Shown: positions 43,033-52,281, counted from the stretch's first letter. The stretch: DNA of 64,000 nucleotides from Stenotrophomonas hibiscicola ATCC 19867 (GCF_000382065.1 NZ_KB907500.1:531001-595000), one strand, 5' to 3'. Notes: a model not told the origin generated them from the letters alone. Program-made: numbers and translations.

Positions 43033-44846
43033 GCAGAGGGACCTTGTTTGTCCGCGTCGGTCGCGGGGGGCAGGTAGAAGTGGAAGGTGGCGCCGACGTC
43101 CGGTTCGGCCTCGGCCCAGATACGGCCGCCATGGCGGGTGAGCACGCGACGGACGCTGGCCAGGCCGATACCGGTTCCGGGGTAGTCGCTGGCCTTGTGC
43201 AGGCGCTGGAACACACCGAACAGCTTTCCGGCATAGGCCATGTCAAAGCCTGCACCATTGTCGCTGACCGTGAACTGATGGCCGCCGTCGGGCTGGGGCT
43301 GGTAATCCACGCGGATCTTCGCCGGTTCGCGGTTGCCCGAGTACTTCACCGCGTTGCCAAGCAGGTTCAGCCAGACCTGGCGGATCATGTTCTCGTCACC
43401 CACCACGATCGGCAGCGGCGCGATGTTCCACTCCACCTGGTGCACGTGGCCGCTGGCCTCAGCCTCGGCCTGCAGATTGGAATCGAGCATGGCGCGGGTA
43501 TCGGCCACCAGCGACTGCATGTCCACCGCCTGGTGCCGCATTGCCGCACGGCCCAGCCGCGAATAGACCAGCAGGTCGTCGATCAGCGCGGCCATGCGCC
43601 GCGCCGAACTGGAGATCACTTCCAGGTAATGGCGGCTCTTGTCATCGGCCGCATCGCCGAGATGGCGCGACAGCTTGTCGGAGAATCCAGCCACGTGGCG
43701 CAGCGGCGCCCGCAGATCGTGCGAGACCGAGTAACTGAAGGCTTCCAGTTCCCTGTTGACCTCGGACACCTGTGCAACCTTGCCTTCCAGCTGGCGGTTC
43801 AGTTCCTCCACACGCAGCTGCACCGCACGCTGCACGGTGACGTCGCTGACCGTGAGCAACACCACTTCGTCATCGGTGTCCGGCAGCGGCATGCGCCGCG
43901 CGTTGAGCAGCATGTAGCGCACCAAGCCATCGGCGGTGCGCTGTTCATGCTCGAAGTCCCAGAGTTCCCGGCCGCGCAGCAGCACATCGGACAGTCGCTG
44001 GCGCATCACCGGGTCTTGCCACGCACCGTTGCCGACGTTATCCAGCACCAGGCCCTCGGCGCGCTCATCCTGCAGACCATACAGCTCGGCGAAAGCAGGA
44101 TTGTGCAGCTGCACGCGCAGATCGCGGTCGAGCAGCACGATCGGCTCGCGCACCGTCTGCAGCACCGACGCTGCACGCGCGGCCGAACGCAATGACTGCC
44201 GCTCGGCGTGCAGGCGGCGGCCGATCTGCCGCTGCAGCAGCCACAGCACCAGGCCGAGCAACGCCAGCTGGACCACCAGCGAACTCCACGACACCAACTC
44301 GGTCTGCTTGCGCTGGCGGGCGGCCTGCTCGGCGCGCTGTGCCAGCAGCTTCTGCTCGCTGGCCTGCAGTTCCTCCACCAGCCCGCGGATCGGATAACGC
44401 GTGCTCAGGTCCTGCACCAGCTCGCGCTGGTCACTGTTGGGCTCTGACTTTGCCAGTTCGCGGGCAAGCGCCATGCGCCCTTCCAGCATCGACTCGATGC
44501 GGCCGATGCGGATCAGCTGCTCAGGATTGTCGCGGGTCATCCGGCCCAGTTCAGCCAGGCGACCGGGAAGTTCATTGGCTTTGGCCATGCGCTCGCGCAG
44601 GCCAGGCGCGTCCACGCCCTTGGACAGGGTCAGCGCGGCCGATTCGACATCGCGTACATCGGCCTGCAGCTGCTGCAAGGCCACGCCGACAGCCTGGGTA
44701 TGATTGACCCAGGCCATCGCATCTTCGCTGTCCTGCTGCAGGTGGCGCAGTGTCAACCACGGCACCACGATGATCGCTGCGGCGGCCAGCGCCAGGGCGG
44801 GCATCCGCCAGCGGTCCCAGATGTCATCACTGAAAACCAGCGCCAT
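43029..44846 (-). CDS. membrane sensor histidine kinase (CHASE3-PAS-HisKA-HATPase)
   Basis: A 605-aa inner-membrane kinase. TM1 (about 16-34) and TM2 (about 186-204) flank a helical periplasmic domain of CHASE3 type. A PAS domain follows (about 228-340, PIVLLDRDLRVQLHNPAFAELYG). A coiled-coil linker leads to H376 in SYSVSHDLRAPLRH, then the N box LLGNAVKYS and G boxes DNGAGF and GTGIGLA. The organisation resembles kinases paired with Rcp1-like regulators, which is the next gene. The stimulus is unknown. Confidence 0.93.
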   Translation of the reverse strand: MALVFSDDIWDRWRMPALALAAAAIIVVPWLTLRHLQQDSEDAMAWVNHTQAVGVALQQLQADVRDVESAALTLSKGVDAPGLRERMAKANELPGRLAELGRMTRDNPEQLIRIGRIESMLEGRMALARELAKSEPNSDQRELVQDLSTRYPIRGLVEELQASEQKLLAQRAEQAARQRKQTELVSWSSLVVQLALLGLVLWLLQRQIGRRLHAERQSLRSAARAASVLQTVREPIVLLDRDLRVQLHNPAFAELYGLQDERAEGLVLDNVGNGAWQDPVMRQRLSDVLLRGRELWDFEHEQRTADGLVRYMLLNARRMPLPDTDDEVVLLTVSDVTVQRAVQLRVEELNRQLEGKVAQVSEVNRELEAFSYSVSHDLRAPLRHVAGFSDKLSRHLGDAADDKSRHYLEVISSSARRMAALIDDLLVYSRLGRAAMRHQAVDMQSLVADTRAMLDSNLQAEAEASGHVHQVEWNIAPLPIVVGDENMIRQVWLNLLGNAVKYSGNREPAKIRVDYQPQPDGGHQFTVSDNGAGFDMAYAGKLFGVFQRLHKASDYPGTGIGLASVRRVLTRHGGRIWAEAEPDVGATFHFYLPPATDADKQGPSA

Positions 44847-44987
44847 AGTTCCTCATCAACACGGCCGCAATGCATGGGCCGTACCCGGCCCCAGTGCGGC
44901 GGAACCGGCAATATAGCGCAGGCGGGTCAAAACTCTGGAGTTTCCAGCGCCGCTGGCTGAACGGCTGGTACTTCGGCGCTGTACGGC

Positions 44988-45075
44988 CGAGCCCACGGTC
45001 GACTGGAACCCAACGGCAGCCGAGCACGGCTCGGCTTCACGCGGGAGTGGGCGCCCCATACCGGGGCGCCCACTC
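44988..45075. repeat. degenerate SMAG pair plus strong hairpin
   Basis: A diverged SMAG pair (about 44988-45040) precedes a perfect 13-bp inverted repeat, GAGTGGGCGCCCC/GGGGCGCCCACTC (45045-45057 and 45063-45075). The hairpin lies 7 nt after the stop of the BON gene and could end its transcript, though it has no U-tract. Confidence 0.65.
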
Positions 45076-45082
45076 CGCCAGG

Positions 45083-45466
45083 TCAGCGCTTGGCAGCAGT
45101 GCTGACCTTCAGTGCAGCGGCATCGACGCGGGTCACGCCCTTGATGCCCTTGGCAGTGGCAACCGCCTTGTCCTTCTCGGCCTGGGAGGCCACCGCGCCG
45201 CTCAGGCTGACAACGCCGTTCACGGTTTCCACCTTGATCTCCGTGCCCGGAACGTTGCTGCTGGCCAGCAGGTCGGCCTTCACCTTGGTGGTGATCCAGG
45301 TATCGGTCACAGGCTCATTGGAGTCATGGCGATCAGCATGCGTGGCCGGATGGCTGCTGGTCGGCGGGCTCTTGGCAGCGGGATCCTTGGCAAATGCAGC
45401 CGAGGAGGACAGCGCCAGGCCCAGCGTCAAGGCAGAAGCAATCAGTGTGCGGGAGGTATTGCTCAT
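45083..45466 (-). CDS. periplasmic BON-domain protein
   Basis: A 127-aa protein with a signal peptide (about 1-26, ending AFAKD), a short Ser/His/Pro-rich linker (about 27-50) and one BON domain (about 55-122: DTWITTKVKADLLA, VETVNGVVSLSGAV). It is related to the OsmY type of envelope-stress proteins, which carry two BON domains; only one is present here. Confidence 0.9.
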   Translation of the reverse strand: MSNTSRTLIASALTLGLALSSSAAFAKDPAAKSPPTSSHPATHADRHDSNEPVTDTWITTKVKADLLASSNVPGTEIKVETVNGVVSLSGAVASQAEKDKAVATAKGIKGVTRVDAAALKVSTAAKR

Positions 45467-45635
45467 CGTGTCGTACTCCTTCGGGATGTGCTGCCAGTCT
45501 GGACAAGCCGCCGTAGAGCAGGCGTGGCGCTGCGGTCATGCCGCCGTGAATCGGACTGTTCCCTGGGGCAACGGTTCAGTTTGGCCTGCCACCACCCGTC
45601 GTATACCCTGCCCTTCCCACAGCCGGAGCTCTGCC

Positions 45636-46679
45636 ATGCGCCCCGACCTGCAACTGGCCCTGATCGGCTACGGCGTCGCCGGCCGCGTCTTCCATGCGCC
45701 GCTGATCCAGCACACACCCGGGCTGGCGCTGCACAGCATCGTCAGTTCGCAGCGCGACACATTGCTGCGCGCGTTCAGCGACGTGCACGTGCGTGCGATG
45801 CCGCAGGACGTGTTCGACGATCCGGCCGTGGACGCAGTGGTGATTGCCACACCGAACGCGCAGCACGCGGCGCTTGCAATCGCGGCGCTGGCCGCCGGCA
45901 AGCACGTGCTGGTCGACAAGCCGTTTGCACTGGATGTCGCTGAAGCCGAAGCGGTACTGGCTGCGGCACGCAGCGCCGGCCGCATCGCCACCGTGTTCCA
46001 GAACCGGCGCTTCGATGCGGATTTCCTCACCCTGCAGGCACTGCTGGCCGAAGGCGCACTGGGCGACGTGGTCGAGTGCCATGCGCATTTCGACCGTTAC
46101 CGGCCGCAGGTGCGCGATCGCTGGCGCGAGCAGGACGGGCCCGGTAGTGGCCTGTGGTACGACCTGGGTCCGCATGTGCTGGACCAGATGCTGGTGCTGT
46201 TCGGCTGGCCCAAGGCGATCGATGCGGATCTTGCCGTGCTGCGCCAAGGCGGCAGCGGCATCGATTACTTCCACGCCGTGCTGCACTACCCGCGGCATCG
46301 CGCGATCCTCCATTCCGGTTCATTGGTCGCGGCACAGACCCCGCACTTCAGCGTGCATGGCAGCAAGGCAAGCTGGATCAAGCACGGCCTGGACGTGCAG
46401 GAGGCGCAGCTGCGCCGCGGTGTGGCACCCGGTGCGCCAGGCTGGGGTATCGATCCGCGGCATGGTGAGCTGGTGCGCTGCGATGCCGAAGACAACGTGC
46501 AGCGCACGACGGTGGACAACCTGCCTGGCGACTACCGGCGGCTGTATGCGCAGTTCGCCGCGGCGATGCACGGCGACGGCGAAGCTACGGTCAGCCCGGT
46601 GCAGGCACTGCAGTTGATGCGGTTGCTGCAGGCGGGCATGGACAGTGCGCGCGAAGGGCGGCGAATCGCGTTGGGGTGA
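45636..46679 (+). CDS. Gfo/Idh/MocA-family oxidoreductase
   Basis: A 347-aa NAD(P)-dependent oxidoreductase with an N-terminal Rossmann fold (IGYGVAGRVFHAPLI about 9-23), the family motif HVLVDKPFALD, a substrate domain with WYDLGPHVLDQML, and a C-terminal end typical of YdgJ/YceM-like enzymes. The substrate is probably a sugar or cyclitol and is not predictable. The open frame starts 546 nt upstream but that part is antisense to the BON gene; ATG 45636 follows CGGAG. Confidence 0.92.
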   Translation: MRPDLQLALIGYGVAGRVFHAPLIQHTPGLALHSIVSSQRDTLLRAFSDVHVRAMPQDVFDDPAVDAVVIATPNAQHAALAIAALAAGKHVLVDKPFALDVAEAEAVLAAARSAGRIATVFQNRRFDADFLTLQALLAEGALGDVVECHAHFDRYRPQVRDRWREQDGPGSGLWYDLGPHVLDQMLVLFGWPKAIDADLAVLRQGGSGIDYFHAVLHYPRHRAILHSGSLVAAQTPHFSVHGSKASWIKHGLDVQEAQLRRGVAPGAPGWGIDPRHGELVRCDAEDNVQRTTVDNLPGDYRRLYAQFAAAMHGDGEATVSPVQALQLMRLLQAGMDSAREGRRIALG

Positions 46680-46710
46680 TCGGCAGGGCTGCGCCCTGCA
46701 CCCGCAGAAG

Positions 46711-46735
46711 CGGTAGTGCCGGCCGCTGGCCGGCA
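46711..46735. repeat. single SMAG element
   Basis: GTAGTGCCGGCCGCTGGCCGGCA starts at 46712 in the 350-bp gap after the oxidoreductase gene. A GCAGGGCTGCGCCCTGC palindrome at about 46684-46700 is also present near copy A (about 380-396). Confidence 0.8.
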
Positions 46736-46768
46736 ACCTCAACAGCAAAAGCCGGCTATCCGTGGGAT

Positions 46769-46865
46769 GGCGGGGTGGGTCGGGTTGCGGGGGACGCCGT
46801 AAATCCGTCCCTGGAGGCTTGGCCGCGGCATCCATGCCGCAGACACCCCCGCAACCGCCCCCACC
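46769..46865. repeat. nested long inverted repeat, copy B
   Basis: The left arm (about 46774-46793) pairs with the right arm (46846-46865) with three adjacent mismatches. The 52-nt centre (46794-46845) carries an inner palindrome, GCGGCATCCATGCCGC. It shares arms and flanks with copy A in the opposite orientation, and the centre is closely similar to that of copy C. An ATCCACG palindrome (about 46899-46918) follows, as in copy A. Confidence 0.85.
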
Positions 46866-46983
46866 TGGCCTTCGGCACTTTCCCGCGATCTGCCAGTAGA
46901 TCCACGCCATGCGTGGATGACGTGCAAACAATCGGAAAATGCTTTTGCAGAGTCGAGCCATGCTCGACTGCCCCTGGCGCCAT

Positions 46984-47023
46984 GGGGGTCAGCGCCCTTT
47001 CCTGCGGAAAGGGGTCCGACCCC
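46984..47023. repeat. GGGGTC/GACCCC inverted repeat with CCCTTTCC-GGAAAGGG stem
   Basis: A 40-nt imperfect palindrome directly after the stop of gnd. The pairing segments are GGGGTC/GACCCC and CCCTTTCC/GGAAAGGG. It may be a repeat family of its own and could stabilise or end the gnd mRNA. Confidence 0.75.
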
Positions 47024-47029
47024 GATTGC

Positions 47030-47935
47030 TTACGACTTCTTGATGGCGTGCCCACCGAACTCGTTGCGCATCGCCGACAGCAGGCGGTCGGTGAACGAGT
47101 TGGATTCGCGCGAACGCAGGCGTTCCAGCAGCGACAAGGTGATCACCGGGGCCGGCACGTCCAGCGCGATGGCTTCGGCGACGGTCCAGCGGCCTTCACC
47201 GGAATCCTCCACATACGGCGCGATGCCATCCAGCGACGGATTGCGCTTGAGTGCTTCGGTACTCAGGTCCAGCAGCCACGAACGCACCACGCTGCCGTGC
47301 CGCCAGACTTCGGCCACCTGGGCAAGGTCCAGCTCCATCTCCTGCTTGCGCTCCATCAGCGCGAAGCCTTCGGCGTAAGCCTGCATCATTCCGTACTCGA
47401 TACCGTTGTGCACCATTTTGGTGAAGTGGCCAGCGCCGGATGGGCCGACACGCGCCCAGCCGCGGTCCTCGGCCGGTGCCAGCGTACGCAGCAGCGGCGC
47501 GATCTGCTCCACCACCGGCGCTTTGCCACCGACCATCAGGCTGTAGCCTTCCTGCAGGCCCCACACGCCTCCGCTGGTGCCGCAGTCGACGTAGCCCAGG
47601 CCGTCCTCGGCCAGCGCCTTGGCGCGGCGGATCGAGTCCTGATAGTTGGAGTTGCCGCCGTCGATGACGATGTCACCCTCGGCCAGGTGCGGGGTCAGCT
47701 GGCCCAGCGTCTGGTCGACGGTTTCGCCGGCCGGTACCATCAGCCACACCACGCGCGGCACCGGCAGCGCGGCCACCGCGGCGGCCAGCGAATCAACCAC
47801 CTCCAGGCCGGCCTCGGCGGCGCGCTGGCGGGCGCCTTCGCCCGGGTCGTAGCCGACCACGCGGTGGCCGCCGCGATGCAGGCGCTGGGCCATGTTGGCG
47901 CCCATGCGGCCGAGGCCGATCATTGCAATATCCAT
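47030..47935 (-). CDS. gnd: 6-phosphogluconate dehydrogenase, decarboxylating (short type)
   Basis: A 301-aa enzyme of the pentose phosphate pathway that oxidatively decarboxylates 6-phosphogluconate to ribulose 5-phosphate. The Rossmann motif is IGLGRMGANMA (6-16); DGGNSNYQDS, CGTSGGVWG and the catalytic segment GAGHFTKMVHNGIEYGMMQ follow. The length is that of the short NAD-type (YqeC/GndA-like) enzymes, not the 470-aa E. coli form. A hairpin repeat lies right after the stop. Confidence 0.94.
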   Translation of the reverse strand: MDIAMIGLGRMGANMAQRLHRGGHRVVGYDPGEGARQRAAEAGLEVVDSLAAAVAALPVPRVVWLMVPAGETVDQTLGQLTPHLAEGDIVIDGGNSNYQDSIRRAKALAEDGLGYVDCGTSGGVWGLQEGYSLMVGGKAPVVEQIAPLLRTLAPAEDRGWARVGPSGAGHFTKMVHNGIEYGMMQAYAEGFALMERKQEMELDLAQVAEVWRHGSVVRSWLLDLSTEALKRNPSLDGIAPYVEDSGEGRWTVAEAIALDVPAPVITLSLLERLRSRESNSFTDRLLSAMRNEFGGHAIKKS

Positions 47936-47945
47936 TGTTTCACCT

Positions 47946-49205
47946 TCAGTTGGGGTCTAGGGTCAGGCTGCCTGGCCTGCCGGTAGCCGCGCAGTGGCGC
48001 AGCTGCGCCTCGCGCCAACGCCGGTAGAGCGTGGTATGCAGATTGTGCACCGCCAGGTCGATCGAAAAGGGGGTTCGCGGGTTGCGGTCAAGCAGGCGGG
48101 CGATGTGGTAGCCGATGGGACGTATACCGCGCGGATGCACATAGATCACGAACTGCTGGTAGAACGGATCGTCCAGCAGGCGGTCCATGCGTGCCAGCGT
48201 GGCGTGGTAGCGCGGCGCAAGCGCCGCGCGCACCTCAGGGTCGCGCTCGAACAGCAGGCGTTCGAAGTAGCGCTGGCCGGTGCGCGGGATGTCCTGCGCG
48301 AGTTTCCATAGTTCGACGTTGCGCTGGTCGTACCAGGCCAGGCCGCCATGCGTGGCCAGCGCCCGCGCAGCGTCCTCGCCCACGTCGACCACCACGAAGT
48401 TCTCGGCCTGGTTGCTCAGGTCATCCAGCGTGCCCTTGTCGTATGCATGCTCGATGAAACCAGGCACACCGACGAACGCCTGGCGCCCCATCGTCGAGGT
48501 ACGCACTGCCTTGCCATCGGCGAAGAAATCGCCGGCATGCGCGCCAAGCAGGATGCTGTCGGTCCCATGCAGGGCGAGAAAGGTGCCGATCGACAGCTCA
48601 TCCGCAGAGAACTCCGTATCGAAGGCAGCATCGCCATACAGCTCGCGCTGGGTGGCCAGCTGCGCGACCTGGCGGCCGACACCGCATTCGGCACGCACGG
48701 CACCGTTGTAGAACGCCTGCAGCGCCTTGCTGTTGCCCGCGCTGGGAACGAAACCGCGGCCAAGACTGTGCGTACGCTGCCAGCCTTGAGCGCGCGGGCC
48801 CTGCAGGCCGAAACCGATCCAGCCCATCTGCAGGCCGGAGAAGCGGAAGCGGGTGTTGGCCTGCAATGCCGAGGCGGCGCGTTGCGTGGCCGCCCCCAGC
48901 TGGAACGCATAGGCGCAGATCGTGGCCGGATCGTCCAGCAACTGCTGCAGCAGCGCCTGGCGTGCAGCAGTGGGCATGTGCGCCGGCCAGCGCACGTGCA
49001 GATCGCCTGCTGCCTGCGCCTCGGCCAGCGACGCACGGGTGCACACCGCGCCACCATGCACCTGCGGCTCCTTCAGCGCGGCCTCGTCGAAGCGCCAGCC
49101 CAGCTGCAGCAGCAGCCCCTGGGCGCAGTCGCCGGCTGTGGCCGCCACGCCCATCACAGGCGCGAGCAACAGGGCCGCGCCCATCAGCCAGCCGTGCACG
49201 TTCAC
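47946..49205 (-). CDS. secreted protein of unknown function
   Basis: A 419-aa protein with a signal peptide (about 1-22, ending GVAATA) and several cysteines. The central segment ALQAFYNGAVRAECGVG vaguely recalls the FxNGAxxAxEC motif around the catalytic Cys of Bacillus transglutaminase Tgl, but the rest is not alignable by eye, so I do not assign an enzyme. The GTG start overlaps the stop of the upstream DUF2242 lipoprotein gene by 4 nt, so the two products probably act together in the envelope. Confidence 0.75.
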   Translation of the reverse strand: MNVHGWLMGAALLLAPVMGVAATAGDCAQGLLLQLGWRFDEAALKEPQVHGGAVCTRASLAEAQAAGDLHVRWPAHMPTAARQALLQQLLDDPATICAYAFQLGAATQRAASALQANTRFRFSGLQMGWIGFGLQGPRAQGWQRTHSLGRGFVPSAGNSKALQAFYNGAVRAECGVGRQVAQLATQRELYGDAAFDTEFSADELSIGTFLALHGTDSILLGAHAGDFFADGKAVRTSTMGRQAFVGVPGFIEHAYDKGTLDDLSNQAENFVVVDVGEDAARALATHGGLAWYDQRNVELWKLAQDIPRTGQRYFERLLFERDPEVRAALAPRYHATLARMDRLLDDPFYQQFVIYVHPRGIRPIGYHIARLLDRNPRTPFSIDLAVHNLHTTLYRRWREAQLRHCAATGRPGSLTLDPN

Positions 49206-49795
49206 CCTTGGTCCGTGCGGACCGGCGCGGGCTCAGGAACTGCTGCGGGTGGTGGCGGCGGTGGCGTGCCCGCAGCCTGTGGCAGGTACTGCTGCAGGCG
49301 CTGGAAGAAACGGCGATAGAAATCGGCGTCGGTAACCGTGCTGCTCGCCACTTTCACCAGCGAATCGTCATTGCTGCCGAACGGCAGTGATACCGAGCCC
49401 AGTGCACCGACGCCGACACTGGCGGACGTCGGGCTCTTCTTCAACGCATAACGGTCCTGCACGGCGCTTACGAACACCAACGCCTGATCGCCCCGGGGCG
49501 CACAGGAGATGCGCAGCACCAGCTGCTCATGGTCGTCTTCGCGCGGCTGGAAGTTCTTGTTGCCTTCCACCTGTGCGTCATCGGCACGGGCGATGGCGTA
49601 CCCCTGGCTGAGCAGGGTGCGTCGCGCCGCTTCACAGGCATCGCCGGGGCGGCCATCGACGGTACGCGAGAACGTGTCGCCGGAATCGAAGGATTCGCGC
49701 AGCAGCGTGCTGTCGGCGGCACGGCCACCACAGGCCGACAGGATCAGGGCGCTGCCAAGCGCCACAACAGCACTGGAAACGAGGGAGGACCGCAT
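49202..49795 (-). CDS. DUF2242-family lipoprotein
   Basis: A 197-aa outer-membrane lipoprotein: lipobox LILSAC with Cys at about 22, then the DUF2242 pattern CEAARRTLLSQGYAIA, FQPREDDHEQLV, AVQDRYALKKSPTSASVGV, GSVSLPFGSNDDSLVKVASSTV and DFYRRFFQRL. A Pro-rich tail (about 176-195) ends it. The function of the family is unknown. It is translationally coupled to the next secreted protein. Confidence 0.88.
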   Translation of the reverse strand: MRSSLVSSAVVALGSALILSACGGRAADSTLLRESFDSGDTFSRTVDGRPGDACEAARRTLLSQGYAIARADDAQVEGNKNFQPREDDHEQLVLRISCAPRGDQALVFVSAVQDRYALKKSPTSASVGVGALGSVSLPFGSNDDSLVKVASSTVTDADFYRRFFQRLQQYLPQAAGTPPPPPPAAVPEPAPVRTDQG

Positions 49796-49900
49796 GGGTG
49801 CTCCTGCGAGGACGGTACCGGCAAGGGTAGCCCCGTTGCTGTGTGCGGCAGGTCGAAAGCACCCGCGTCAGGCGGCCCCGTTTGCAGCCGGTTCATGCAC

Positions 49901-49933
49901 GAAAAAAGCAGAAGGGCCGGCAATGCCGGCCCT
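49901..49933 (-). terminator. rho-independent terminator after prc
   Basis: On the minus strand AGGGCCGGC and GCCGGCCCT form a stem with a 3-nt loop (49913-49933), followed by TCTGC and six T (to 49901). It lies just after the prc stop. Confidence 0.85.
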
Positions 49934-49957
49934 CGGGTATCACATACCGTGTCCGGC

Positions 49958-52135
49958 TCAGTCCGCCCAGCGACCGGCGCCGGTCGACTGCGGCAGCACC
50001 TGTGCCGACAGCGGGCGGTCGTTGGCCAGCAGGTTCACCGCATCGGCCAGGATGGACGCCGACTCGCGCAGCAGCGGGTCCGGGCGCTTCTCGGCCGCCT
50101 TCTCGCGCGCGGCGTCCTTGACGATGTCGCGCTCGTTGCCCGTCAGGCCGTCATCGCTGCTGTCATCGGCCAGCGGGTCCAGGGCCAGGCCCAGCTCCTT
50201 GCGCTGCAGCTGGCGTTCCTTGCGCTGGGCATCCTGGCGCTCACGCTCGGCGCGGCGCGTGGCCTCGTTGAGCGAGATGTACTTCTTGGCCGCCTCGGTG
50301 CGGAACTGTTCCACGTCCTCGTTCCACCACTGGAACTCCTTGTCGGTGGCGATGCGTGCGTCGTGGCGGGTTTCCAGCTTCGGCAGCAGCGGCGCGAAGT
50401 TGCCGTACTGGGTGTGCGGCACGGCGGCGATGCGGGTCCACGGCAGGGCGTTGTCGTAGGTGCTCTCGCCGAACTCGGTGGCGTCGACACTGGCCGGGAA
50501 GGCCAGGTCGGGCACCACGCCCTTGTGCTGGGTGCTGCTGCCGCTGATGCGGAAGAACTGGGCGATGGTCAGCTTGACCTGGCCAAAGCGCTGGGTCTCG
50601 CCGCTCGGCCAACGGTCGAGGTCGACGATGTTCTGAACGGTGCCCTTGCCGAAGCTGGTTTCACCGATCACCAGGCCACGACCGTAGTCTTGGATGGCAC
50701 CAGCAAAAATTTCCGAGGCCGAGGCCGAACCGCGGTTGATCAGCACCGCCAGCGGGCCATCCCACGCCACGCCCTGGTTGCGGTCGCTGTTGACGGTGAC
50801 GCGGCCACCAGACTCGCGCACCTGCACCACCGGGCCCTGCTCGATGAACAGGCCGGTCAGTTCGATGGCTTCATCCAGCGAACCGCCGCCGTTGTTGCGC
50901 AGGTCCAGCACCACGCCGTCCAGCTTGTCGTTCTTGAAGCCGGCCAGCAGCTTGGCCACGTCGCGGGTGGCCGAGGCGTAGTCGGCCGCATTGCGGCGAC
51001 GGCCTTCGAAGTCCTGGTAGAAGGTCGGCAGCTTGATCACGCCGATCCTGCGTGCCGGCTCGCCATTGGCGGCCGGGATGGTCATGGTCTCTCCCTTCGC
51101 GGCCTGTTCGGCCAGGCGCACCTTCTGGCGGGTCAGCACCAGGGTGTGGTGCTTGCCGTCGGCACCCTCGGCGGCCGGAATGAATTCCAGCTTCACCTGG
51201 GTATCCTTGGCACCGCGGATCTTGGCCACGACGTCGTCGATGCGCCAGCCGATCACGTCCTCGACCAGGCCGGACTTGCCCTGGCCGACGCCGACGATGC
51301 GGTCACCCGGCTTCAGCGTGCCATCCACTGCAGCCGGGCCACCGGCGATGATCTCGCGGATCACCACCATGTCGTCCTGCCGCTGCAGCTGCGCACCGAT
51401 GCCTTCCAGCGAAAGCGACATCGCCTGGTTGAAGTTCTCGGCGGTGCGCGGGGTGAAGTAGTCGGTGTGCGGATCGACAGCGCTGGTGTAGGCGTTCATG
51501 AAGAACTGGAAGACATCCTCACCCTTCAGCTCGTTGACCGACTTTTCAAGCGTGGCATAGCGCTTGTCCAGCGTCTTGCGGATGTCATCGGGCTTCTTGC
51601 CGGCCAGCTTAAGGCGCAGCCAGTCATTCTTCACCGACTTGCGCCACAGCTCATCCAGCTCGGCGCTGCTGGCGGCCCACGGCACCTTCTTGCGGTCGTA
51701 CTCGAAGCGCTCGTCGGTGGTGAAGTCCGGTTCCTGCTTGAGCAGCTTGCGCGCGTAGGCCACGCGCTCGCCGACGCGCTGCTTGTAGACCGCAAACACC
51801 TGGAATGCCGGCTCCAGCTCGCCGCCGCGAATGGCGGAGGAAATGTTGGCTTCGAACGGCGCAAAGCGCGCCACGTCGGCCTGGGTGAAGTACTGCTTGC
51901 CGCCGTCCAGCGTCTCCAGGTAGCGCTTGAACACGTCCTTGGACGTGGCCTCGTCCAGCGCGCGCGGGCGGTAGGCATAACGGCTGTCGGACAGCAGGCC
52001 GTACACCAGCTTGGAGGTGGTCACCTGATCGGCGGTTACCGCAGCGGGCAATGCCGGCGAGTCGGCCTTGGCCGCCAGCGCCAGCGGCGCCACCAGCGCC
52101 AGGGCCATCAGGAATGCGGGGGCTTTGAATTTCAT
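49958..52135 (-). CDS. prc: carboxy-terminal processing protease Prc/Tsp
   Basis: A 725-aa periplasmic S41 protease that degrades or trims proteins from their C-termini. It has a signal peptide (about 1-22), a helical N-terminal domain (about 30-230), a PDZ domain (VGVGQGKSGLVEDV), then the protease core: DLRNNGGGSLDEAIEL, the catalytic Ser in RGSASASEIFAGA, and the Lys in ETSFGKGTVQN. A C-terminal DUF3340-type region follows. Unlike the S41 gene at 19.3 kb it has the full Ser-Lys dyad. The ATG at 52135 gives a complete signal peptide. Confidence 0.96.
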   Translation of the reverse strand: MKFKAPAFLMALALVAPLALAAKADSPALPAAVTADQVTTSKLVYGLLSDSRYAYRPRALDEATSKDVFKRYLETLDGGKQYFTQADVARFAPFEANISSAIRGGELEPAFQVFAVYKQRVGERVAYARKLLKQEPDFTTDERFEYDRKKVPWAASSAELDELWRKSVKNDWLRLKLAGKKPDDIRKTLDKRYATLEKSVNELKGEDVFQFFMNAYTSAVDPHTDYFTPRTAENFNQAMSLSLEGIGAQLQRQDDMVVIREIIAGGPAAVDGTLKPGDRIVGVGQGKSGLVEDVIGWRIDDVVAKIRGAKDTQVKLEFIPAAEGADGKHHTLVLTRQKVRLAEQAAKGETMTIPAANGEPARRIGVIKLPTFYQDFEGRRRNAADYASATRDVAKLLAGFKNDKLDGVVLDLRNNGGGSLDEAIELTGLFIEQGPVVQVRESGGRVTVNSDRNQGVAWDGPLAVLINRGSASASEIFAGAIQDYGRGLVIGETSFGKGTVQNIVDLDRWPSGETQRFGQVKLTIAQFFRISGSSTQHKGVVPDLAFPASVDATEFGESTYDNALPWTRIAAVPHTQYGNFAPLLPKLETRHDARIATDKEFQWWNEDVEQFRTEAAKKYISLNEATRRAERERQDAQRKERQLQRKELGLALDPLADDSSDDGLTGNERDIVKDAAREKAAEKRPDPLLRESASILADAVNLLANDRPLSAQVLPQSTGAGRWAD

Positions 52136-52281
52136 TGACGTGCTCGAAGGCGCCTTGCCAAGGGGGAGACTGCGGGGTGTTAAGACACCACGACAGTGCC
52201 GAAAGTTGCCGGGTTTGTCACCCGGCCGCGCTCGGTGGAAAACCAGCCTAGCCGGGCCGGTGTAGCAAATTGTGAATGCAT

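Noticed and set aside
49529-52138. Plus-strand open frame of 869 codons
   Set aside because: It is antisense to prc, whose catalytic motifs are intact.
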